From assembly GCA_014529385.2 (NCBI GenBank), contig CM043963.1, forward strand, positions 106,175,912-106,239,911: a DNA stretch of 64,000 nt. The letters are read 5' to 3'. Both the position numbers and the translations under genes were made by a program. The notes beneath the pieces are model-generated. The model worked only from the letters and a program-made list of their open reading frames with translations. It was not told the origin of the DNA and made no database searches. Shown here in pieces: positions 1 through 10,469 of the stretch (the stretch's first letter is position 1; each line of letters starts with the position of its first letter). Source of the stretch: Adiantum capillus-veneris. Lineage: Eukaryota > Streptophyta > Polypodiopsida > Polypodiales > Pteridaceae.

Positions 1-443
1 GGTCCTTGACCCAATATCCAATCCCATATGGAATACCCCTGGTATTTGGTTTGTTCTACCTCCTCAGGAGTCATCATAACAAAATTGTTGTTATAACAAT
101 CCCTAAACAAGTAAGTTGGTAGATCTGCAGATCCCTTATTTTTTATCTTGAAGATATAGATGATCTTCATGGCCGTTAATTGTCTTGGTCTAGCATGAGA
201 AGTCCACAAAAGATCTTTTATGTTTCTATCTTCCCAACAATAGACTCCGATCCTAGGATTATCTGTACTAAGCCGTTTCAAAGGCTTCAAGTGTACTTGA
301 TCGTATCCCTCGAATTCCAAAGTTGGTGTTCCTTCTTTTGCTGATACATCTGGGATTATAGTGTTTACTTCTAATCCCCATTTGTCTACCACATCAGGAT
401 TTTCGACTTGTACATATTGAGTTCCGTTTCGATCCATGTACAT
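1..443 (-). CDS. Continuation of element A first ORF, cut by window edge
   Basis: An open frame of about 147 codons runs from an ATG at 443 to the left edge without a stop. It is in the same frame as the upstream ORF ending at 450, so the two look like one protein interrupted by a single TAA. The residues are hydrophilic and mixed, with a Trp-rich stretch (YSIWDWILGQG) at the visible end. I see no zinc knuckle, protease or RT motif and do not recognise the family. Position just after the leader of an LTR element suggests a capsid-region (gag-like) or extra first ORF; that is inference only. The ATG at 443 may be internal rather than a true start. Confidence 0.45.
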   Translation of the reverse strand, partial: MYMDRNGTQYVQVENPDVVDKWGLEVNTIIPDVSAKEGTPTLEFEGYDQVHLKPLKRLSTDNPRIGVYCWEDRNIKDLLWTSHARPRQLTAMKIIYIFKIKNKGSADLPTYLFRDCYNNNFVMMTPEEVEQTKYQGYSIWDWILGQG

Positions 444-449
444 TTTTCC

Positions 450-782
450 TTATTTGTTTGCCCTAACCTGTTCTTCGAACTCAATACCATGGTTATCAAT
501 GCGAATAGCATACTCTTCGTTAGGATCCAAGTAAACATGGGCTCCATGACGATTAGTCTTGTAAAAAGAGAGTATATGCTTGTCGCGCATTGTCGTTCCA
601 GTTTTCGAGTGAGTCGAGTAAGAAGACATCTCGGATGTTGAATCTGAAAAAGTGTCCGAGATTTCTTCAAGAATTGTGAGCAAGGAATTGCCTTGATTCT
701 CGCTTTCTTCAGTAGATACTCTACTAATGTTTTCTCGGAATCGGCTTTGATTTCCTAATACACGACCGGATCTAAGGTTCAT
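450..782 (-). CDS. Element A N-terminal ORF, unrecognised (110 aa)
   Basis: The protein starts MNLRSGRVLG, continues with a Ser/Thr/Glu-rich acidic stretch, and ends in VRANK followed by TAA. The next codons continue in the same frame into the downstream 147-codon ORF, so the TAA is either a disabling mutation or a site of readthrough. A basic 'RSGR' start is often seen at the N-terminus of plant gypsy gag proteins, which fits its place after the PBS and leader. There is no recognisable domain. The start is chosen because it is the first ATG after the non-coding leader and the frame is open from there. Confidence 0.5.
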   Translation of the reverse strand: MNLRSGRVLGNQSRFRENISRVSTEESENQGNSLLTILEEISDTFSDSTSEMSSYSTHSKTGTTMRDKHILSFYKTNRHGAHVYLDPNEEYAIRIDNHGIEFEEQVRANK

Positions 783-1186
783 ATAGACTTATGAAGCCCT
801 GGATTGAGTACTCACCTTAGATTGACTTGTCGTCAATTTCCACTTGATTCAATTGCAACTTTCTATCAAGCCACTGATTCCTTGTCTACAACCTGATTCC
901 TGTACAAAATTAATCAATTTAGCCATTTTTCTATAAGGACGGTAGAGCTCTTGAGAACTCCAGTGACTGGTCTCTGCATATCACTTCAATATGTGCTATG
1001 GAAGTCAAAATTTTGACTTTCAGATTCAACTTAGCAAAATCAAAGGTCTAATCTGCAACCTGTAAACTGAGTGTATCTGTACCAAATTTGATCCGATTGA
1101 ACCCAAAATTGCCCTATGGCCTTACATTATGCTGGTCTAACACTGTATAAGCCCAAAAGTCAAAATTGAAGTCTTTGGATAGCATA

Positions 1187-2073
1187 GTAAATAATCACAA
1201 TTATTTACTTTTGCTAATTTCTGGCACTTTTTGGATTGGTTTGGCAAGTATACAACTTGTTAAAGCCCTTGGGCAAGTTTCAACAAGTTTGGAAAAATTT
1301 TGATCAAGGTTAACCACTATTCCATGTCCGCAGACTCTGATTTCGAGAATGTGGCTTAAGTCTCACTGTTGTGGTCCAAATTTCACCAAAATTGATTTGT
1401 GGGGTCTACTTGATGTGCTTGACCTTGTGGTATACTCAAATTTGCAAAGTCACCAAGTTTTGAAGTAGATGTAAATAATCGCGATTATTTACTTCTGACA
1501 ATTTTTTACAATTTTTTGTCCCAACTTTGACACAGATCTGTTAAGCACCTTATGTTAAGGTCACTAGCCAATTTTCATCAAGTTTGGATAATTTTTGGTC
1601 AAATGGTCATCAATTATTCTGTCCGCAGACTAACTTTGCAATTTTAGTCACAATTTTCAATCCAATGATTCAAATCTTACCAAATTGGGTTTGTGGGCTT
1701 ATTACAACATGGTAAAGCTAGTGGTATGCCAACTTGGTCAAAAAAGTTCAAAAACAGGGTAGATGTAAATAATTGCGATTATTTACATTTGATAAAATTT
1801 TGCAAGTTTTTGGTCAACTAAGCCATATACACATGTTTATCACATCAAGATAAGCCTATGAATCAATTTTCAACAAGTTTGGATAAATTTTTCCTCAATT
1901 CACACTCAAGATTCAAAAAGTCAGTACAAACTTTAGTTTTTACCTAGATTCTTGCCAGTTTAGTGATACAAATTTTTTGGGCCTTTACAAAAATTGTTTG
2001 TACACATGCAATGAGTCAATAGTATGAGTCTTGGCTAATTTAGAGCAAAAAGTTAATAATCACGATTATTAAC
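1187..2073. repeat. Four spaced 22-bp palindromes in degenerate ~290-bp repeats
   Basis: Near-perfect palindromes of the form gtaaataatCRCRATTATTtac lie at 1187-1208, 1471-1492, 1765-1786 and 2052-2073 (the last with gttaataat arms). Spacings are 284, 294 and 287 bp. Between them the sequence is also repeated in degenerate form: each unit has 'caacaagtttgga' or a variant, 'gtccgcagact' in two units, and a 'ttgtggg' segment. The array fills much of the leader of element A. A related half-site (aatcgtgattattaac) sits at 3104-3119 inside the LTR. Confidence 0.8.
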
Positions 2074-2749
2074 TTGAGGCTTGAAATGAGCACTTTTTTG
2101 CAATTTTCTCAAAGATAGTCTTTTTATGATGTTTTTTAAGCCTATAAATCAAGTCAAAACTTAATTTGGCCTAAAATATCAAGAAAAGGTAAATAATTTG
2201 AGTTTTGGTCAACTTCTTGAAATTTTTACCTCGAAGTGTCGTTAAGCTTACCCACTGGTTCAGACAACTCTTAGGCTTACTTTCCAGTCAGATTGAGTGA
2301 ATTCGAGTCTTTTCAAGCTATTTCTATCTATAGACCTGAAATTCTGCAACTTTACATAACAACTCACACTTGATTCTTTCAGAGAGAGCAATGTTCTAAA
2401 ATCCACCTCGGATCCTACTTACCCTACTCCTAGTTTCTCATACAATGGGGTTGTGAAAAGTGTCCACAACACTCATTTTCTTGTGTTTTTATGTTTTTCA
2501 GAGTTTTGATCTTAAGACTTGTCTTGTCTACCAATCATTCTCCAAATCCTAATCTAAATCTACAATCCTACAGTCCTAAAGGTACTCAGCAAGTACAATT
2601 ACTTCCAAGCTACCTCTACACAGCCAAAGACGACAATCTTAAGCTATGCGGTTCCTAAAAGAAAGTTTTGGACGCTAGGCGAACCTAGAGGAAGTTAAAG
2701 GACAATTACACAAGACGCTCGTGTTTTTTCCTAGTTTCGGTCTCTTCGA

Positions 2750-2767
2750 TCCCTGACAACGGCGCCA
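2750..2767 (-). other. Primer-binding site of element A (Asp-tRNA-like)
   Basis: On the minus strand the sequence reads TGGCGCCGTTGTCAGGGA two bases after the LTR end (ATGCATCCCACA). TGGCGCCGTTG- is the usual gypsy PBS core. It fixes the direction of element A and the inner edge of its LTR. Confidence 0.75.
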
Positions 2768-2769
2768 AA

Positions 2770-3643
2770 TGTGGGATGCATATCTAACCTCACCATCCTA
2801 TCTTATTACACTATTAGGAAGAACCACGACTAATTTGTCAAACCATGGGACGAAGCTGACTCGACTAGTGCATAGAGGGTACAAGAGGTTGTCAATGTCT
2901 TGGAAAACAACTAACAACTCGCATCTAACTCAAGTTACACTCAAGTGACTGAAATCACCAAAAGCCAATCGCTCATCAGCAAGCAAATCACATCCGTTAC
3001 AGCATCAAATGATATCCAAACGTAACGAAACTTCTAGGACAAGTTTAGAAGACCTAAGCACACATGCCTATCGCCTCAAATCCCACTTTAGGTCAAGTTC
3101 CAAAATCGTGATTATTAACAGCAGTGGATTTTTGACCTAGTCGTTTTCGACCCAAAATGCATCTAAATGCTTAGCAATGATGCCCCAATACCCCGCCTAT
3201 GCTTAGTTTTCGATTTAAAAGTTTAAATTCCTAATTATGATGAAATAAGGCCGTAGGTCGACGATGCCAAAATCTAGGAAATACTGTGAATGGCTTACGT
3301 CAATGCGTAGAGCTCTTACCTGCGGTTGCAATGCAACAAACGCATTCGCAATGTGACAACCGGGAGGGAGTAGGAAGCGCGAGAAGGAGAGAAGTGAGCG
3401 CCGTTAGCTCACGCTATGTATTTCTTATCCAAAAACTTATAAAAAACTTACAAAAGTTGGCTTTTATACCTTAGCCAAGGTTTTTGGGTGGTCAAAAATA
3501 ATAATCTGGAGTTCTACCCAAGTTGGGAATTGACTGGTCGATACAATCTGGAAGCTTGTAGCCCCAGCTCATTAATTACAAAGTTTACCAAGAAAATAGG
3601 AGTTACGATATTCTCGATTTATCAAAATAATAATTGTTTTACA
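2770..3643 (-). repeat. 5' LTR of element A (putative)
   Basis: The inner boundary (TG at 2770) is set by the adjacent PBS. The outer boundary is proposed at ACA 3641-3643, giving an 874-bp LTR with TG/CA termini, and homology to element B starts immediately beyond. A TATAAAA box lies at 3462-3468 on the minus strand, a sensible place for the U3/R junction. The small ORFs inside are not convincing genes. Without the partner LTR the outer boundary remains a proposal. Confidence 0.5.
3462..3468 (-). promoter_or_regulatory. TATA box in LTR of element A
   Basis: Minus-strand GGTATAAAAGCC, roughly 180 bp from the proposed outer LTR edge, would start transcription toward the PBS and the coding region. 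Confidence 0.5.
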
Positions 3644-3654
3644 AGGAGAACTCC

Positions 3655-4079
3655 AAAAAATGGTGTCCGCGTTAGCTTGCTGCTAACACTCTTCCCTACA
3701 ACCACAAACTTCTTCATCAAAGGCAAGAGTCGATTGTTGTTTGTCTTTACCAGGCAGACACACCTGGATACGGATTTGAATATTCGGGTAAGTCTTCTGC
3801 TTCTTCCACAGAGTCATTATCTTCACCTTGTATGGGCAAAAGAAAAATATCAAAGAAGATGCAGGACACTATAGATGAAACTTCGACACTTATCACCTCT
3901 ATCAAAGCTTCTCTACCACTTATTACCCATAGTAAGATACAGCGGTATGTGTTTACTGAGCAAGCAGAGGTGTTTCTATGACTGTGGGATTTCCATGTGG
4001 TTGTGCAAGCCACAAGAATAGAGTTTGATACAGCTATCATTAGGTAGGTTCTTGATTCCTTCAATGCTGATGATGGCAG
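3655..4079 (+). pseudogene. ORF3 of element B, N-terminal segment (broken)
   Basis: The frame translates to peptides matching the start of ORF3 in element C: QPQTS, VDC, then S-S-S-rich sequence, a CMGKRK / CMGRRK basic motif, KMQ, LITSIKASLPLI, SKIQRYVFT, QATRIEFD and VLDSF-AEDGS-like residues. At least two in-frame stops are present. The segment stops abruptly at 4079, where insertion D begins, and resumes at 6908. Function unknown; see ORF3 of element C. Confidence 0.65.
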
Positions 4080-4757
4080 TTGTGAGGTCCCCACCCCGTC
4101 GTCTCAAATGACGGATCTGATGGTAAACCTTGTGGCCACTAGATCTACAGCGGAAGCAAACAAAGTGGTATGGTTCATCTAGCGGACGATCTCTCATCAT
4201 AAAGTGAGTCGAGTTCGAGCCTACTAGCATCGAGATCTAGTTCCATCCCGCAGGGGAAGGGTAATTAACTTATCTAGCGATCCTAAGACCCACCTTCCAA
4301 GAGGAGAGAAGTCCTGAGTGCCTTTTTTCCCATGTTTCAGGGGTACGTACACTTGAGACCTTACCACTCTAGGGGCAATGAGTAATACTAACGTTCTTAT
4401 TGCACTTATGGGGACGGAGAGTTCTCGACTAATCGGGACCACCCTTCTCATAGGCATTGGCAACTTGAGCCAAGCCCCCACTTTCCACCCCATACTCACA
4501 CTTCCCTTTTTGTTATGTAATTACTACCACACATGGTTGTTCAACACATAAGTTCATTGATTAGTTTCCGATTCACAAGTTCCTTAATACAGCCCTTCAA
4601 CCAGTATTGCAAAAGCGGCACCAAGACAGTAATTCTAGTAAAAATTCTACTCAAAACTTATTCATTAAAATTCCAATGCTCTGGAGGTACAACATCCCTC
4701 CTCCAGCGAGAGTTTACTCCTCCCGTTATCGCCTAGTTGCCCATACAAATAGGTATG

Positions 4758-4870
4758 TCCACCGCTTAACCAGCAGACATGGACATTCCCACCGCATAGA
4801 ACGCAAGACGTGGCTTCCCACCGCTTAACCAGCAGACGTGGGTATCCACCGCTTAACCAGCAGACGTGGA
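4758..4870. repeat. 26-bp minisatellite, four units
   Basis: Units of the form CCACCGCTTAACCAGCAGAC followed by GTGG start near 4758, 4788, 4817 and 4845; the second is the most diverged. Each unit begins CCAC and ends GTGG, so each could fold back weakly. It lies inside insertion D. Confidence 0.75.
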
Positions 4871-5056
4871 TTCAAGAGCCCTTAACCAAGAACTTTGTCC
4901 CTTGTGATCATCAAGAGGGGGTTCGGACTAGTATCAACATTGGAAATAGAAATGAACAGGCCGAGCTAAATTTTCCCTAGCAAACATTCTTTCCTATCTC
5001 AAACAGTATATCCATTAATCATTCTTTCCTACTTGGAAATTAAAATATATTTCAAT

Positions 5057-5311
5057 TCAAATGCCGTGATCTCCATTGGATTTCTCCAACATGTTTAGGG
5101 ATATGTTCTTTCTTAACTTATCGAATGCAATGTTAAATTGAGCAAAACTTGAATTAAAAATGTGACCTACCTCCACAATTTCCTCGTCATTGCTCCGTGA
5201 GTTGGCCGGTACTTGGTGGACCATGGGAGCTTTTCCCTTCCTACTTGTGTTGCTTGTCCCAGCCTCGCGGTCGTGGGAACCACCAAAACGAGTTCTCTTT
5301 ACCGCGGCCAT
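5057..5311 (-). CDS. Hypothetical 84-aa ORF within insertion D
   Basis: The ORF starts MAAVKRTRFGG, is basic then Ser/Asn-rich, and has a C-terminal stretch with helical character (FAQFNIAFDKLRKNISLNML). No family recognised and no homologous copy in the window. It could be the N-terminal remnant of a gag or a chance ORF. It is the only ORF in D whose composition is not driven by repeats. Confidence 0.25.
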   Translation of the reverse strand: MAAVKRTRFGGSHDREAGTSNTSRKGKAPMVHQVPANSRSNDEEIVEVGHIFNSSFAQFNIAFDKLRKNISLNMLEKSNGDHGI

Positions 5312-6147
5312 ATTATACTCACTACTTAAATTGACAACTTGAAAAAAGGGAGCTAATATTCAAGAGCACATACGACCAAAATGACGGATTAGTTTCAATA
5401 AGCGAACTCCTTTATACGAAAGGTTTGATTACTTCAAGACATAGAGATTTCTGATAACCCTTACTTGTTCTATGGGAATTGGCCCTAAGGTTAATTATTT
5501 GGCCTAGGTAATTAAGAATTTCAGATTTCTACTTGATCTATTTACTAGAGATGAATTAGGCATGCTTAATCACTTCCTAATGCAAGTAGAGATTTGCAGA
5601 TTTACCGCATGCATAGGTGAGAGGATTCCTTTTTCCTAGTGGATTAATTGTGGAATTAATTACACTAATTACATCCTAATATTTGAACAAATTGAATCTA
5701 AACATAGCTATATAAACATTGTGTGGTAATAGAATGAACTAAACTAACCTTATCACATTGATGGCTTGATTCTATCATTCATTAACTATAATGACTTAGT
5801 AGATAATTCTCTTATTGCTAATCATACATTAATCTATGATTAGGAGAGGTTAATTGTTTGCATAATTGACAATTAGAATTAAGAATGTGCAATGGAATAA
5901 TCATATAGCAATTTAGAGAGTGTCTAATGAGAAATTTAACTGTGATTATGCATACTAGCAACGGAATTATGAGAACCATAGAGGGAATTATAACATAACG
6001 TGAAATTAGCTTTATGTTACCGTAGTTTGGGCTGAATTTGAATCAATTTTCTGATCCAATGGAGCTTCTTGTGGCGAGAATTGGGCAGTACTTCCGTCTT
6101 TTGCTCCTTCTCCAAAGGCTATGTGTGCCGGCAGCACCTCCCCAAGG

Positions 6148-6230
6148 TGTGTGTGTATGTGTGTGTGTGTGTGTGTGTGTATACTGAATGTGTGTGTGTC
6201 CATAGATGTTCTTGTGTGTGTGTGATCATG
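6148..6230. repeat. (GT)n microsatellite, interrupted
   Basis: GT repeats run 6148-6180 and again about 6189-6199 and 6213-6222, broken by short unique pieces. ORFs through it are repeat artefacts. Confidence 0.9.
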
Positions 6231-6907
6231 CTCTTATATAGGCTCACAAGCTCAAAATTTTGAAATCACCTGCTATGCTAATCTGGAGTCCACTCAAGCC
6301 TTCATGGGTAGGGTTACTTGCATGGGGTGCATGGGTTGCAAAGTGTCCTATTTGCTATTCTAACTCACTCACTCACTCACTATCTCTCAAGCTAGGAAAG
6401 TAGCCCACGAGCCCTATTTGTGTGTGAGGGCGCCCTCTACCTGCCATATCAACTCAGCAGTGGCTTGGAGCCGGTTCCCACACAGCTCCCGAGCCTCGGT
6501 GCCTCCCCACACAACCTTATGAAATTTTGGTTTTAGGCTAAAACGGGCCATACGAGTCGGAATTTTATGCCGTAAATTGCTATACTAATCTCTAACTAAG
6601 GTGTATCTATCCGAGTACCTGCCATATTTAGCAGCCCCCGAGGTCCGAAAATGCATTTTTTTCAAATTCGGGGTACGGGTGCAGTTTTTCGAGACGATTA
6701 AAACTAGACGGGTCGGGTGACCAAAAACTTACTATTTTTGGAAATTTTTCACAAAAATTATTTTAATTCACATTTTGAAGCTTTATAACATTCTAAACAT
6801 CATGGCACTGACAGATTTTGAAAAACTGATAAAAATAGTAACTTTTTTCATTATGATTGTTTCATGGTATAATGGTGCTCTTTTAGCTCGGGGTTAGGGA
6901 CCTTATA

Positions 6908-9900
6908 GCAGCATGGTAGTGTATGGTACGAAAGTTTCAACAACTCCGGACGACATTGCTTATGCTTTCAAGATGCCAAATGAGCCGAAGCCGACTGTGG
7001 CAACTGCAGAACAGATAAGTGCAGTTCTGAAGGAAGATGAAGCAGCCAAGAAAAAGCGTAAGGCCAGTGCACAAGGGGTTCTAGTATAGCAGTTCTGGAC
7101 GTTCCAGTTCCTTACCGATTTGTGGCTGAAACTGTGAGTCTAAAAAAAACCCCACATATGTTTCAGAAAAATTGTTTGCTATGTTACTGGCAAAGAGATT
7201 AGATGCCACAGCTTCAATCAACCTATGTCAGATTCTGTCTTATAATGTGCTTCAGCAGACGACCAAACTAAAGTCTCAGACTGTTTTTAAAGCCTGGTAT
7301 GTTTGGCAGTTTCTTTATTGAGCAACTTCTCCTAATGCTCAGGACCAAGTACGGACGGCTTGGAGTCAGAAACCTATCCTAGAGACTAACAATGTTGACT
7401 TATCTTCAGATGAATAAACCCTAGATACTCAGTTGGTTCTCACTGGTCAGAAGAGAAAGGCCATGCAGGTAGAAGCTGGTAGCTCTAAGAGACAAAAACT
7501 ACATTGGCCAAGAGCAGTGCTTTCTTGAAGCAGCTAGAAAGTCAGGTCAAAACTGTGTCTATTAAAAAATCTTCAGTAACCCAGACTTCAGTTGGCCAGG
7601 CAGAACAACCTCCAGTAAAGATTATTGTTGGGACCAACCAGCAAGCGGGGCAGGGTTCACCAAACACCAATGCTAGAAAAGACCAGCCAGACAATACCAG
7701 TGTTGATCAATCGGTAGCCCACACTGATAAGGGAAAAGGTCCAACAATTGCTAGTCCAATTAGTAAAGTTCCTATCCCTTTCAGTGAATTGGATTTAGCC
7801 TTAACCAAGAAGGACATATTACAACGGCTACAAAGTCATCCTCTCACAGGACAATTAGTCCTGCACAAACTTGACCTTGCCACACTACCATATATGGCTC
7901 TTGTTACAGTTTATGAGCCAGTTGCCTCTGACCCAGCGACGGTCAATGATGGCTGCTCAGTGCTTATCCAGTCATTTTGGAATACAATTTTCCACTCTTT
8001 GCGACAAATAATGGATACCTCAGCATCTACTAACGAAGTGACCAAGCTAAAAGATGAACTGAGGAATAGTGAGCAGCACGTCGTGAAGTTGAAACAGGAT
8101 ATAGGAGCACAATCCTTGCGGCATAGTGTTCTTGAAAATCAGTCTTCCAGGACAATTTAGAAATTGGAAAGTAAGCTGTTAAAGCTTGAGTTTAAGATGA
8201 GACAGTTAAATGAAGAAAAGGTAGAGGTTGAGCGAGTTGCTGACATATTTGAGACTATGCTAAGGATGAAGAGAGTTGATTTCAACATATTGCTGACCAG
8301 CCATACTACATTGAAAGCCTCTTTAACAGAGAGATACATATACAATGACTTGGCTGATATTCTGAATCCAGAAGGCAATGCCATTTTCACTATAGATAAT
8401 CTGAAGGCGCTCATGGAAACAATGCAGAGTGATTTGCGGGATAAGCTTTCTCAATATAATAGTGCTTTGGCAAATCAAGCTATTCTGGACTATATTGATA
8501 AGCAGAATGACCTCGATGAGGATTCTGAGAAAGCAAAAGAAAAGGACGATGAGAGGGAGGATGAACCAGCAGATAAACATGATGATGATAATGATTCTCC
8601 TCCATCTTTGCCTTCAGGATCTAGTGTTGGTGGATCAGCTGCCACCACAGGAGGCAGTCAGTTCAACACAGACCAGCTAGATCAGTATAAGGATCAGCAG
8701 TCGGGAGACCAAGGGGCTAATGATCAACAACCAGGAAACACTGAAGATTCCCCAGTACACCACTCACATCATAGTTCAGATGTGAAAGGGAAAACTAAAG
8801 CTGTGATTGAGACTCTTGAAAGGTGATGAGCAACATTCATTATAGCTCATCGCACTAAACAGGGGCTAAGACATCAGCAAGCTCCTATAACTAGGATGTA
8901 TCTGGAGGATGATGTTCTTCTTTTTTTTTTGGAACATTTTTAGAGACTATATGTTGGCACTAGATAAATGATCCAGCATTGGAAATCAGCCGCTTTCCAT
9001 GATCAGGAGTTGTGCCAATTACCTGAGCATCCTAGCAAAATTCAGCTGCTAGAGAGAGTACCTGAATGGGCACTAACCTCTGATGATAAGCTGGTCAATC
9101 CACACTTCAGCGGCAATCTGCAAATTGTCATTCCCTAGCCATTGAATTAGAGCTCCTGCTTGGGAACATGCCTACATATAAATGTATGAAAGAGGTCAAA
9201 AATCAACTGAAAGAAGTCCTACTACAAATGCAAATTGCCATAGGAGTTTTGGACTAGAGGGTACAAGCTATTATTCAAGATCAAACTTCCAGTAGTAGTA
9301 AGGACCGCAAACTCAAATGACAGAAGGGGAGCAGGCAACTACTCTTCGAAGACTGCTTCAGCTGGTTAGAGTCACCAGGAAGATGATGCAACAGGAGAAC
9401 CAAGCTGTCCTCAACTTTTTAGAGTTCGTACCTGATTCCCCAGTTCTCCGGTATGCATTGCCTGCTAGAGAAACTGAGCTGCCTAGGTTTCTCCCAGCTT
9501 TGTATCCTCAACATCTAGAACCAGTGGATTAGCTCACATACTATAATATCACTGATGATCTTCAGGATTGGTATGAGCGAGCCACTGTAGAATGGAAAAC
9601 CTGGCACACATTGATCAATGATGCTCTCCAATTAGCTAATGTTTTGGAACTGCAAGGCAAAATGCAGAGGATCAAGCTTTGTAAGGGACAATGGAAAATC
9701 CAGCTCAAGGTCTCACCAAGATCACAAATCAGCTGCTTCAACTTACCGTGGAGTCCTCTAAGATGCCTGAAAAGGATATTACGGCTAAACCAGGTCTGGG
9801 GCCACAATACAGAGAAATGCCCGAGATACTCTTTGAAGCTAGGATTAAAACAAATCAGCCTCTCCTAGAAGGATGGATCCACACAGCTTTGCATTGTCAT

Positions 9901-10137
9901 AAATTGGCCAGATGTCGTCTGACAAAGGGTAGACGCATGCTGTATAATCCCGACACCAAAACATATAATCCTCTTACGCCTTATGAATTGGAGATTTCCA
10001 CAGCAAGGCGGGATCAACTTGAGTAGGAGGCCATTTATCAACTTATCCAGAAGGACAACGCTGGCATTGGAACTTCTGAAGCACTAGTACACAAGAAGGG
10101 CAAGAGGAAGCGGGTTCAGTGGAAGGATACTGGGTAG
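6908..10137 (+). pseudogene. ORF3 of element B, main part (broken)
   Basis: Homologous throughout to ORF3 of element C. Order: FAF/YAFKMPNEPKP segment (about 6950), a low-complexity linker, an open stretch 7504-8160 with ATLPYMALVTVYEP, SDPATV and CSVLIQSFWNTI, a stop, then 8164-8826 with ETMLRMKR, LKASLTERYIYN and ILNPEGNA, followed by an acidic Asp/Glu/Gln tail. Further matches occur at 9317-9532 (MMQQENQAVLNFLEFVPDSP) and 9691-10026 (GPQYREMPEILFEAR, GWIHTALHCHK). Both copies end in VQWKDTG and a TAG (10135-10137), so that stop is the natural C-terminus. Long helical, Gln/Glu-rich stretches suggest coiled coil. Several stops and at least two frameshifts make it a pseudogene. Confidence 0.7.
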
Positions 10138-10337
10138 TTCCATCTCAGAATCAGACGCAATATTTTCCCAGTGAGGTGCTGGAATTTCTTTGGCTGGGCA
10201 CCCTTGGAATCACAATTATAGGGGTGTCAAGCACTCAACAAGCATGAAATATGGCATAAAGCTAGCAATACCAAAAGAGCTAGCGACTCCAGAGGAGTAC
10301 TATTATGACGAACATAGGCCAACTCAGCAAACAAACA

Positions 10338-10358
10338 AATGGGTTTAGGGTTTAGGGT
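10338..10358. repeat. Short TTTAGGG-type tract
   Basis: GGGTTTAGGGTTTAGGGTTT sits between the ORF3 stop and the polypurine tract of element B. It is two to three units of the plant telomere motif; too short to be more than incidental. Confidence 0.6.
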
Positions 10359-10452
10359 TTGCGCCTCAACCAAAAACCCAGATGGGTTTCTCAACACCAT
10401 TTTAGAATTGGGCGGTGGATTCTTCAAAAATTTTGGAGTTATACCAAAATTC

Positions 10453-10469
10453 AAGAAAGGAGGGAAGGA
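10453..10469 (+). other. Polypurine tract of element B
   Basis: AAGAAAGGAGGGAAGGA directly abuts the TG of the 3' LTR, the expected plus-strand priming site. Confidence 0.75.

Larger units (their letters stand above)
1..3643 (-). mobile_element. Element A: partial LTR retrotransposon, 5' end
   Basis: Reading the minus strand from the right, there is a putative LTR (3643 to 2770), a two-base gap, a PBS starting TGGCGCCGTTGTC (2767 to 2750), a leader of about 2 kb, and a coding region running off the left edge. This order is that of a 5' LTR plus the first gene of a Ty3/gypsy-type element; the PBS is of the Asp-tRNA-like kind common in Athila/Tat-type elements (family knowledge). The right LTR boundary is inferred from where homology to element B begins (about 3650) and from a terminal ACA at 3641-3643. 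No second LTR or TSD can be checked because the element continues outside the window. Lineage is therefore uncertain. Confidence 0.6.
4080..6907. mobile_element. Insertion D splitting ORF3 of element B (~2.8 kb)
   Basis: Comparison with element C shows the ORF3 reading is continuous except for this block. The block starts ttgtgAGGTCCCcac and ends GGGACCTtata, giving imperfect terminal inverted repeats, with gcag at 4076-4079 repeated at 6908-6911 as a candidate 4-bp target duplication. It holds a 26-bp minisatellite, a GT microsatellite, one 84-codon minus-strand ORF and otherwise AT-rich DNA. No transposase or RT is recognisable, so it is non-autonomous; class (TIR DNA element or LARD-like) is undecided. 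Confidence 0.55.

Noticed and set aside
1187-2073. CRISPR array
   Set aside because: Repeats are palindromic but 290 bp apart with degenerate repeated spacers, in a plant retrotransposon leader.
3286-4499. Short ORFs in the LTR of A and start of D
   Set aside because: No recognisable domain; explained by LTR or insertion DNA or as shadows of ORF3.
7504-8826. Two long plus-strand ORFs as host genes
   Set aside because: They align in order with ORF3 of gypsy element C and sit upstream of a matching PPT and LTR.
10338-10358. Interstitial telomere
   Set aside because: Only two to three TTTAGGG units; too short to carry meaning.
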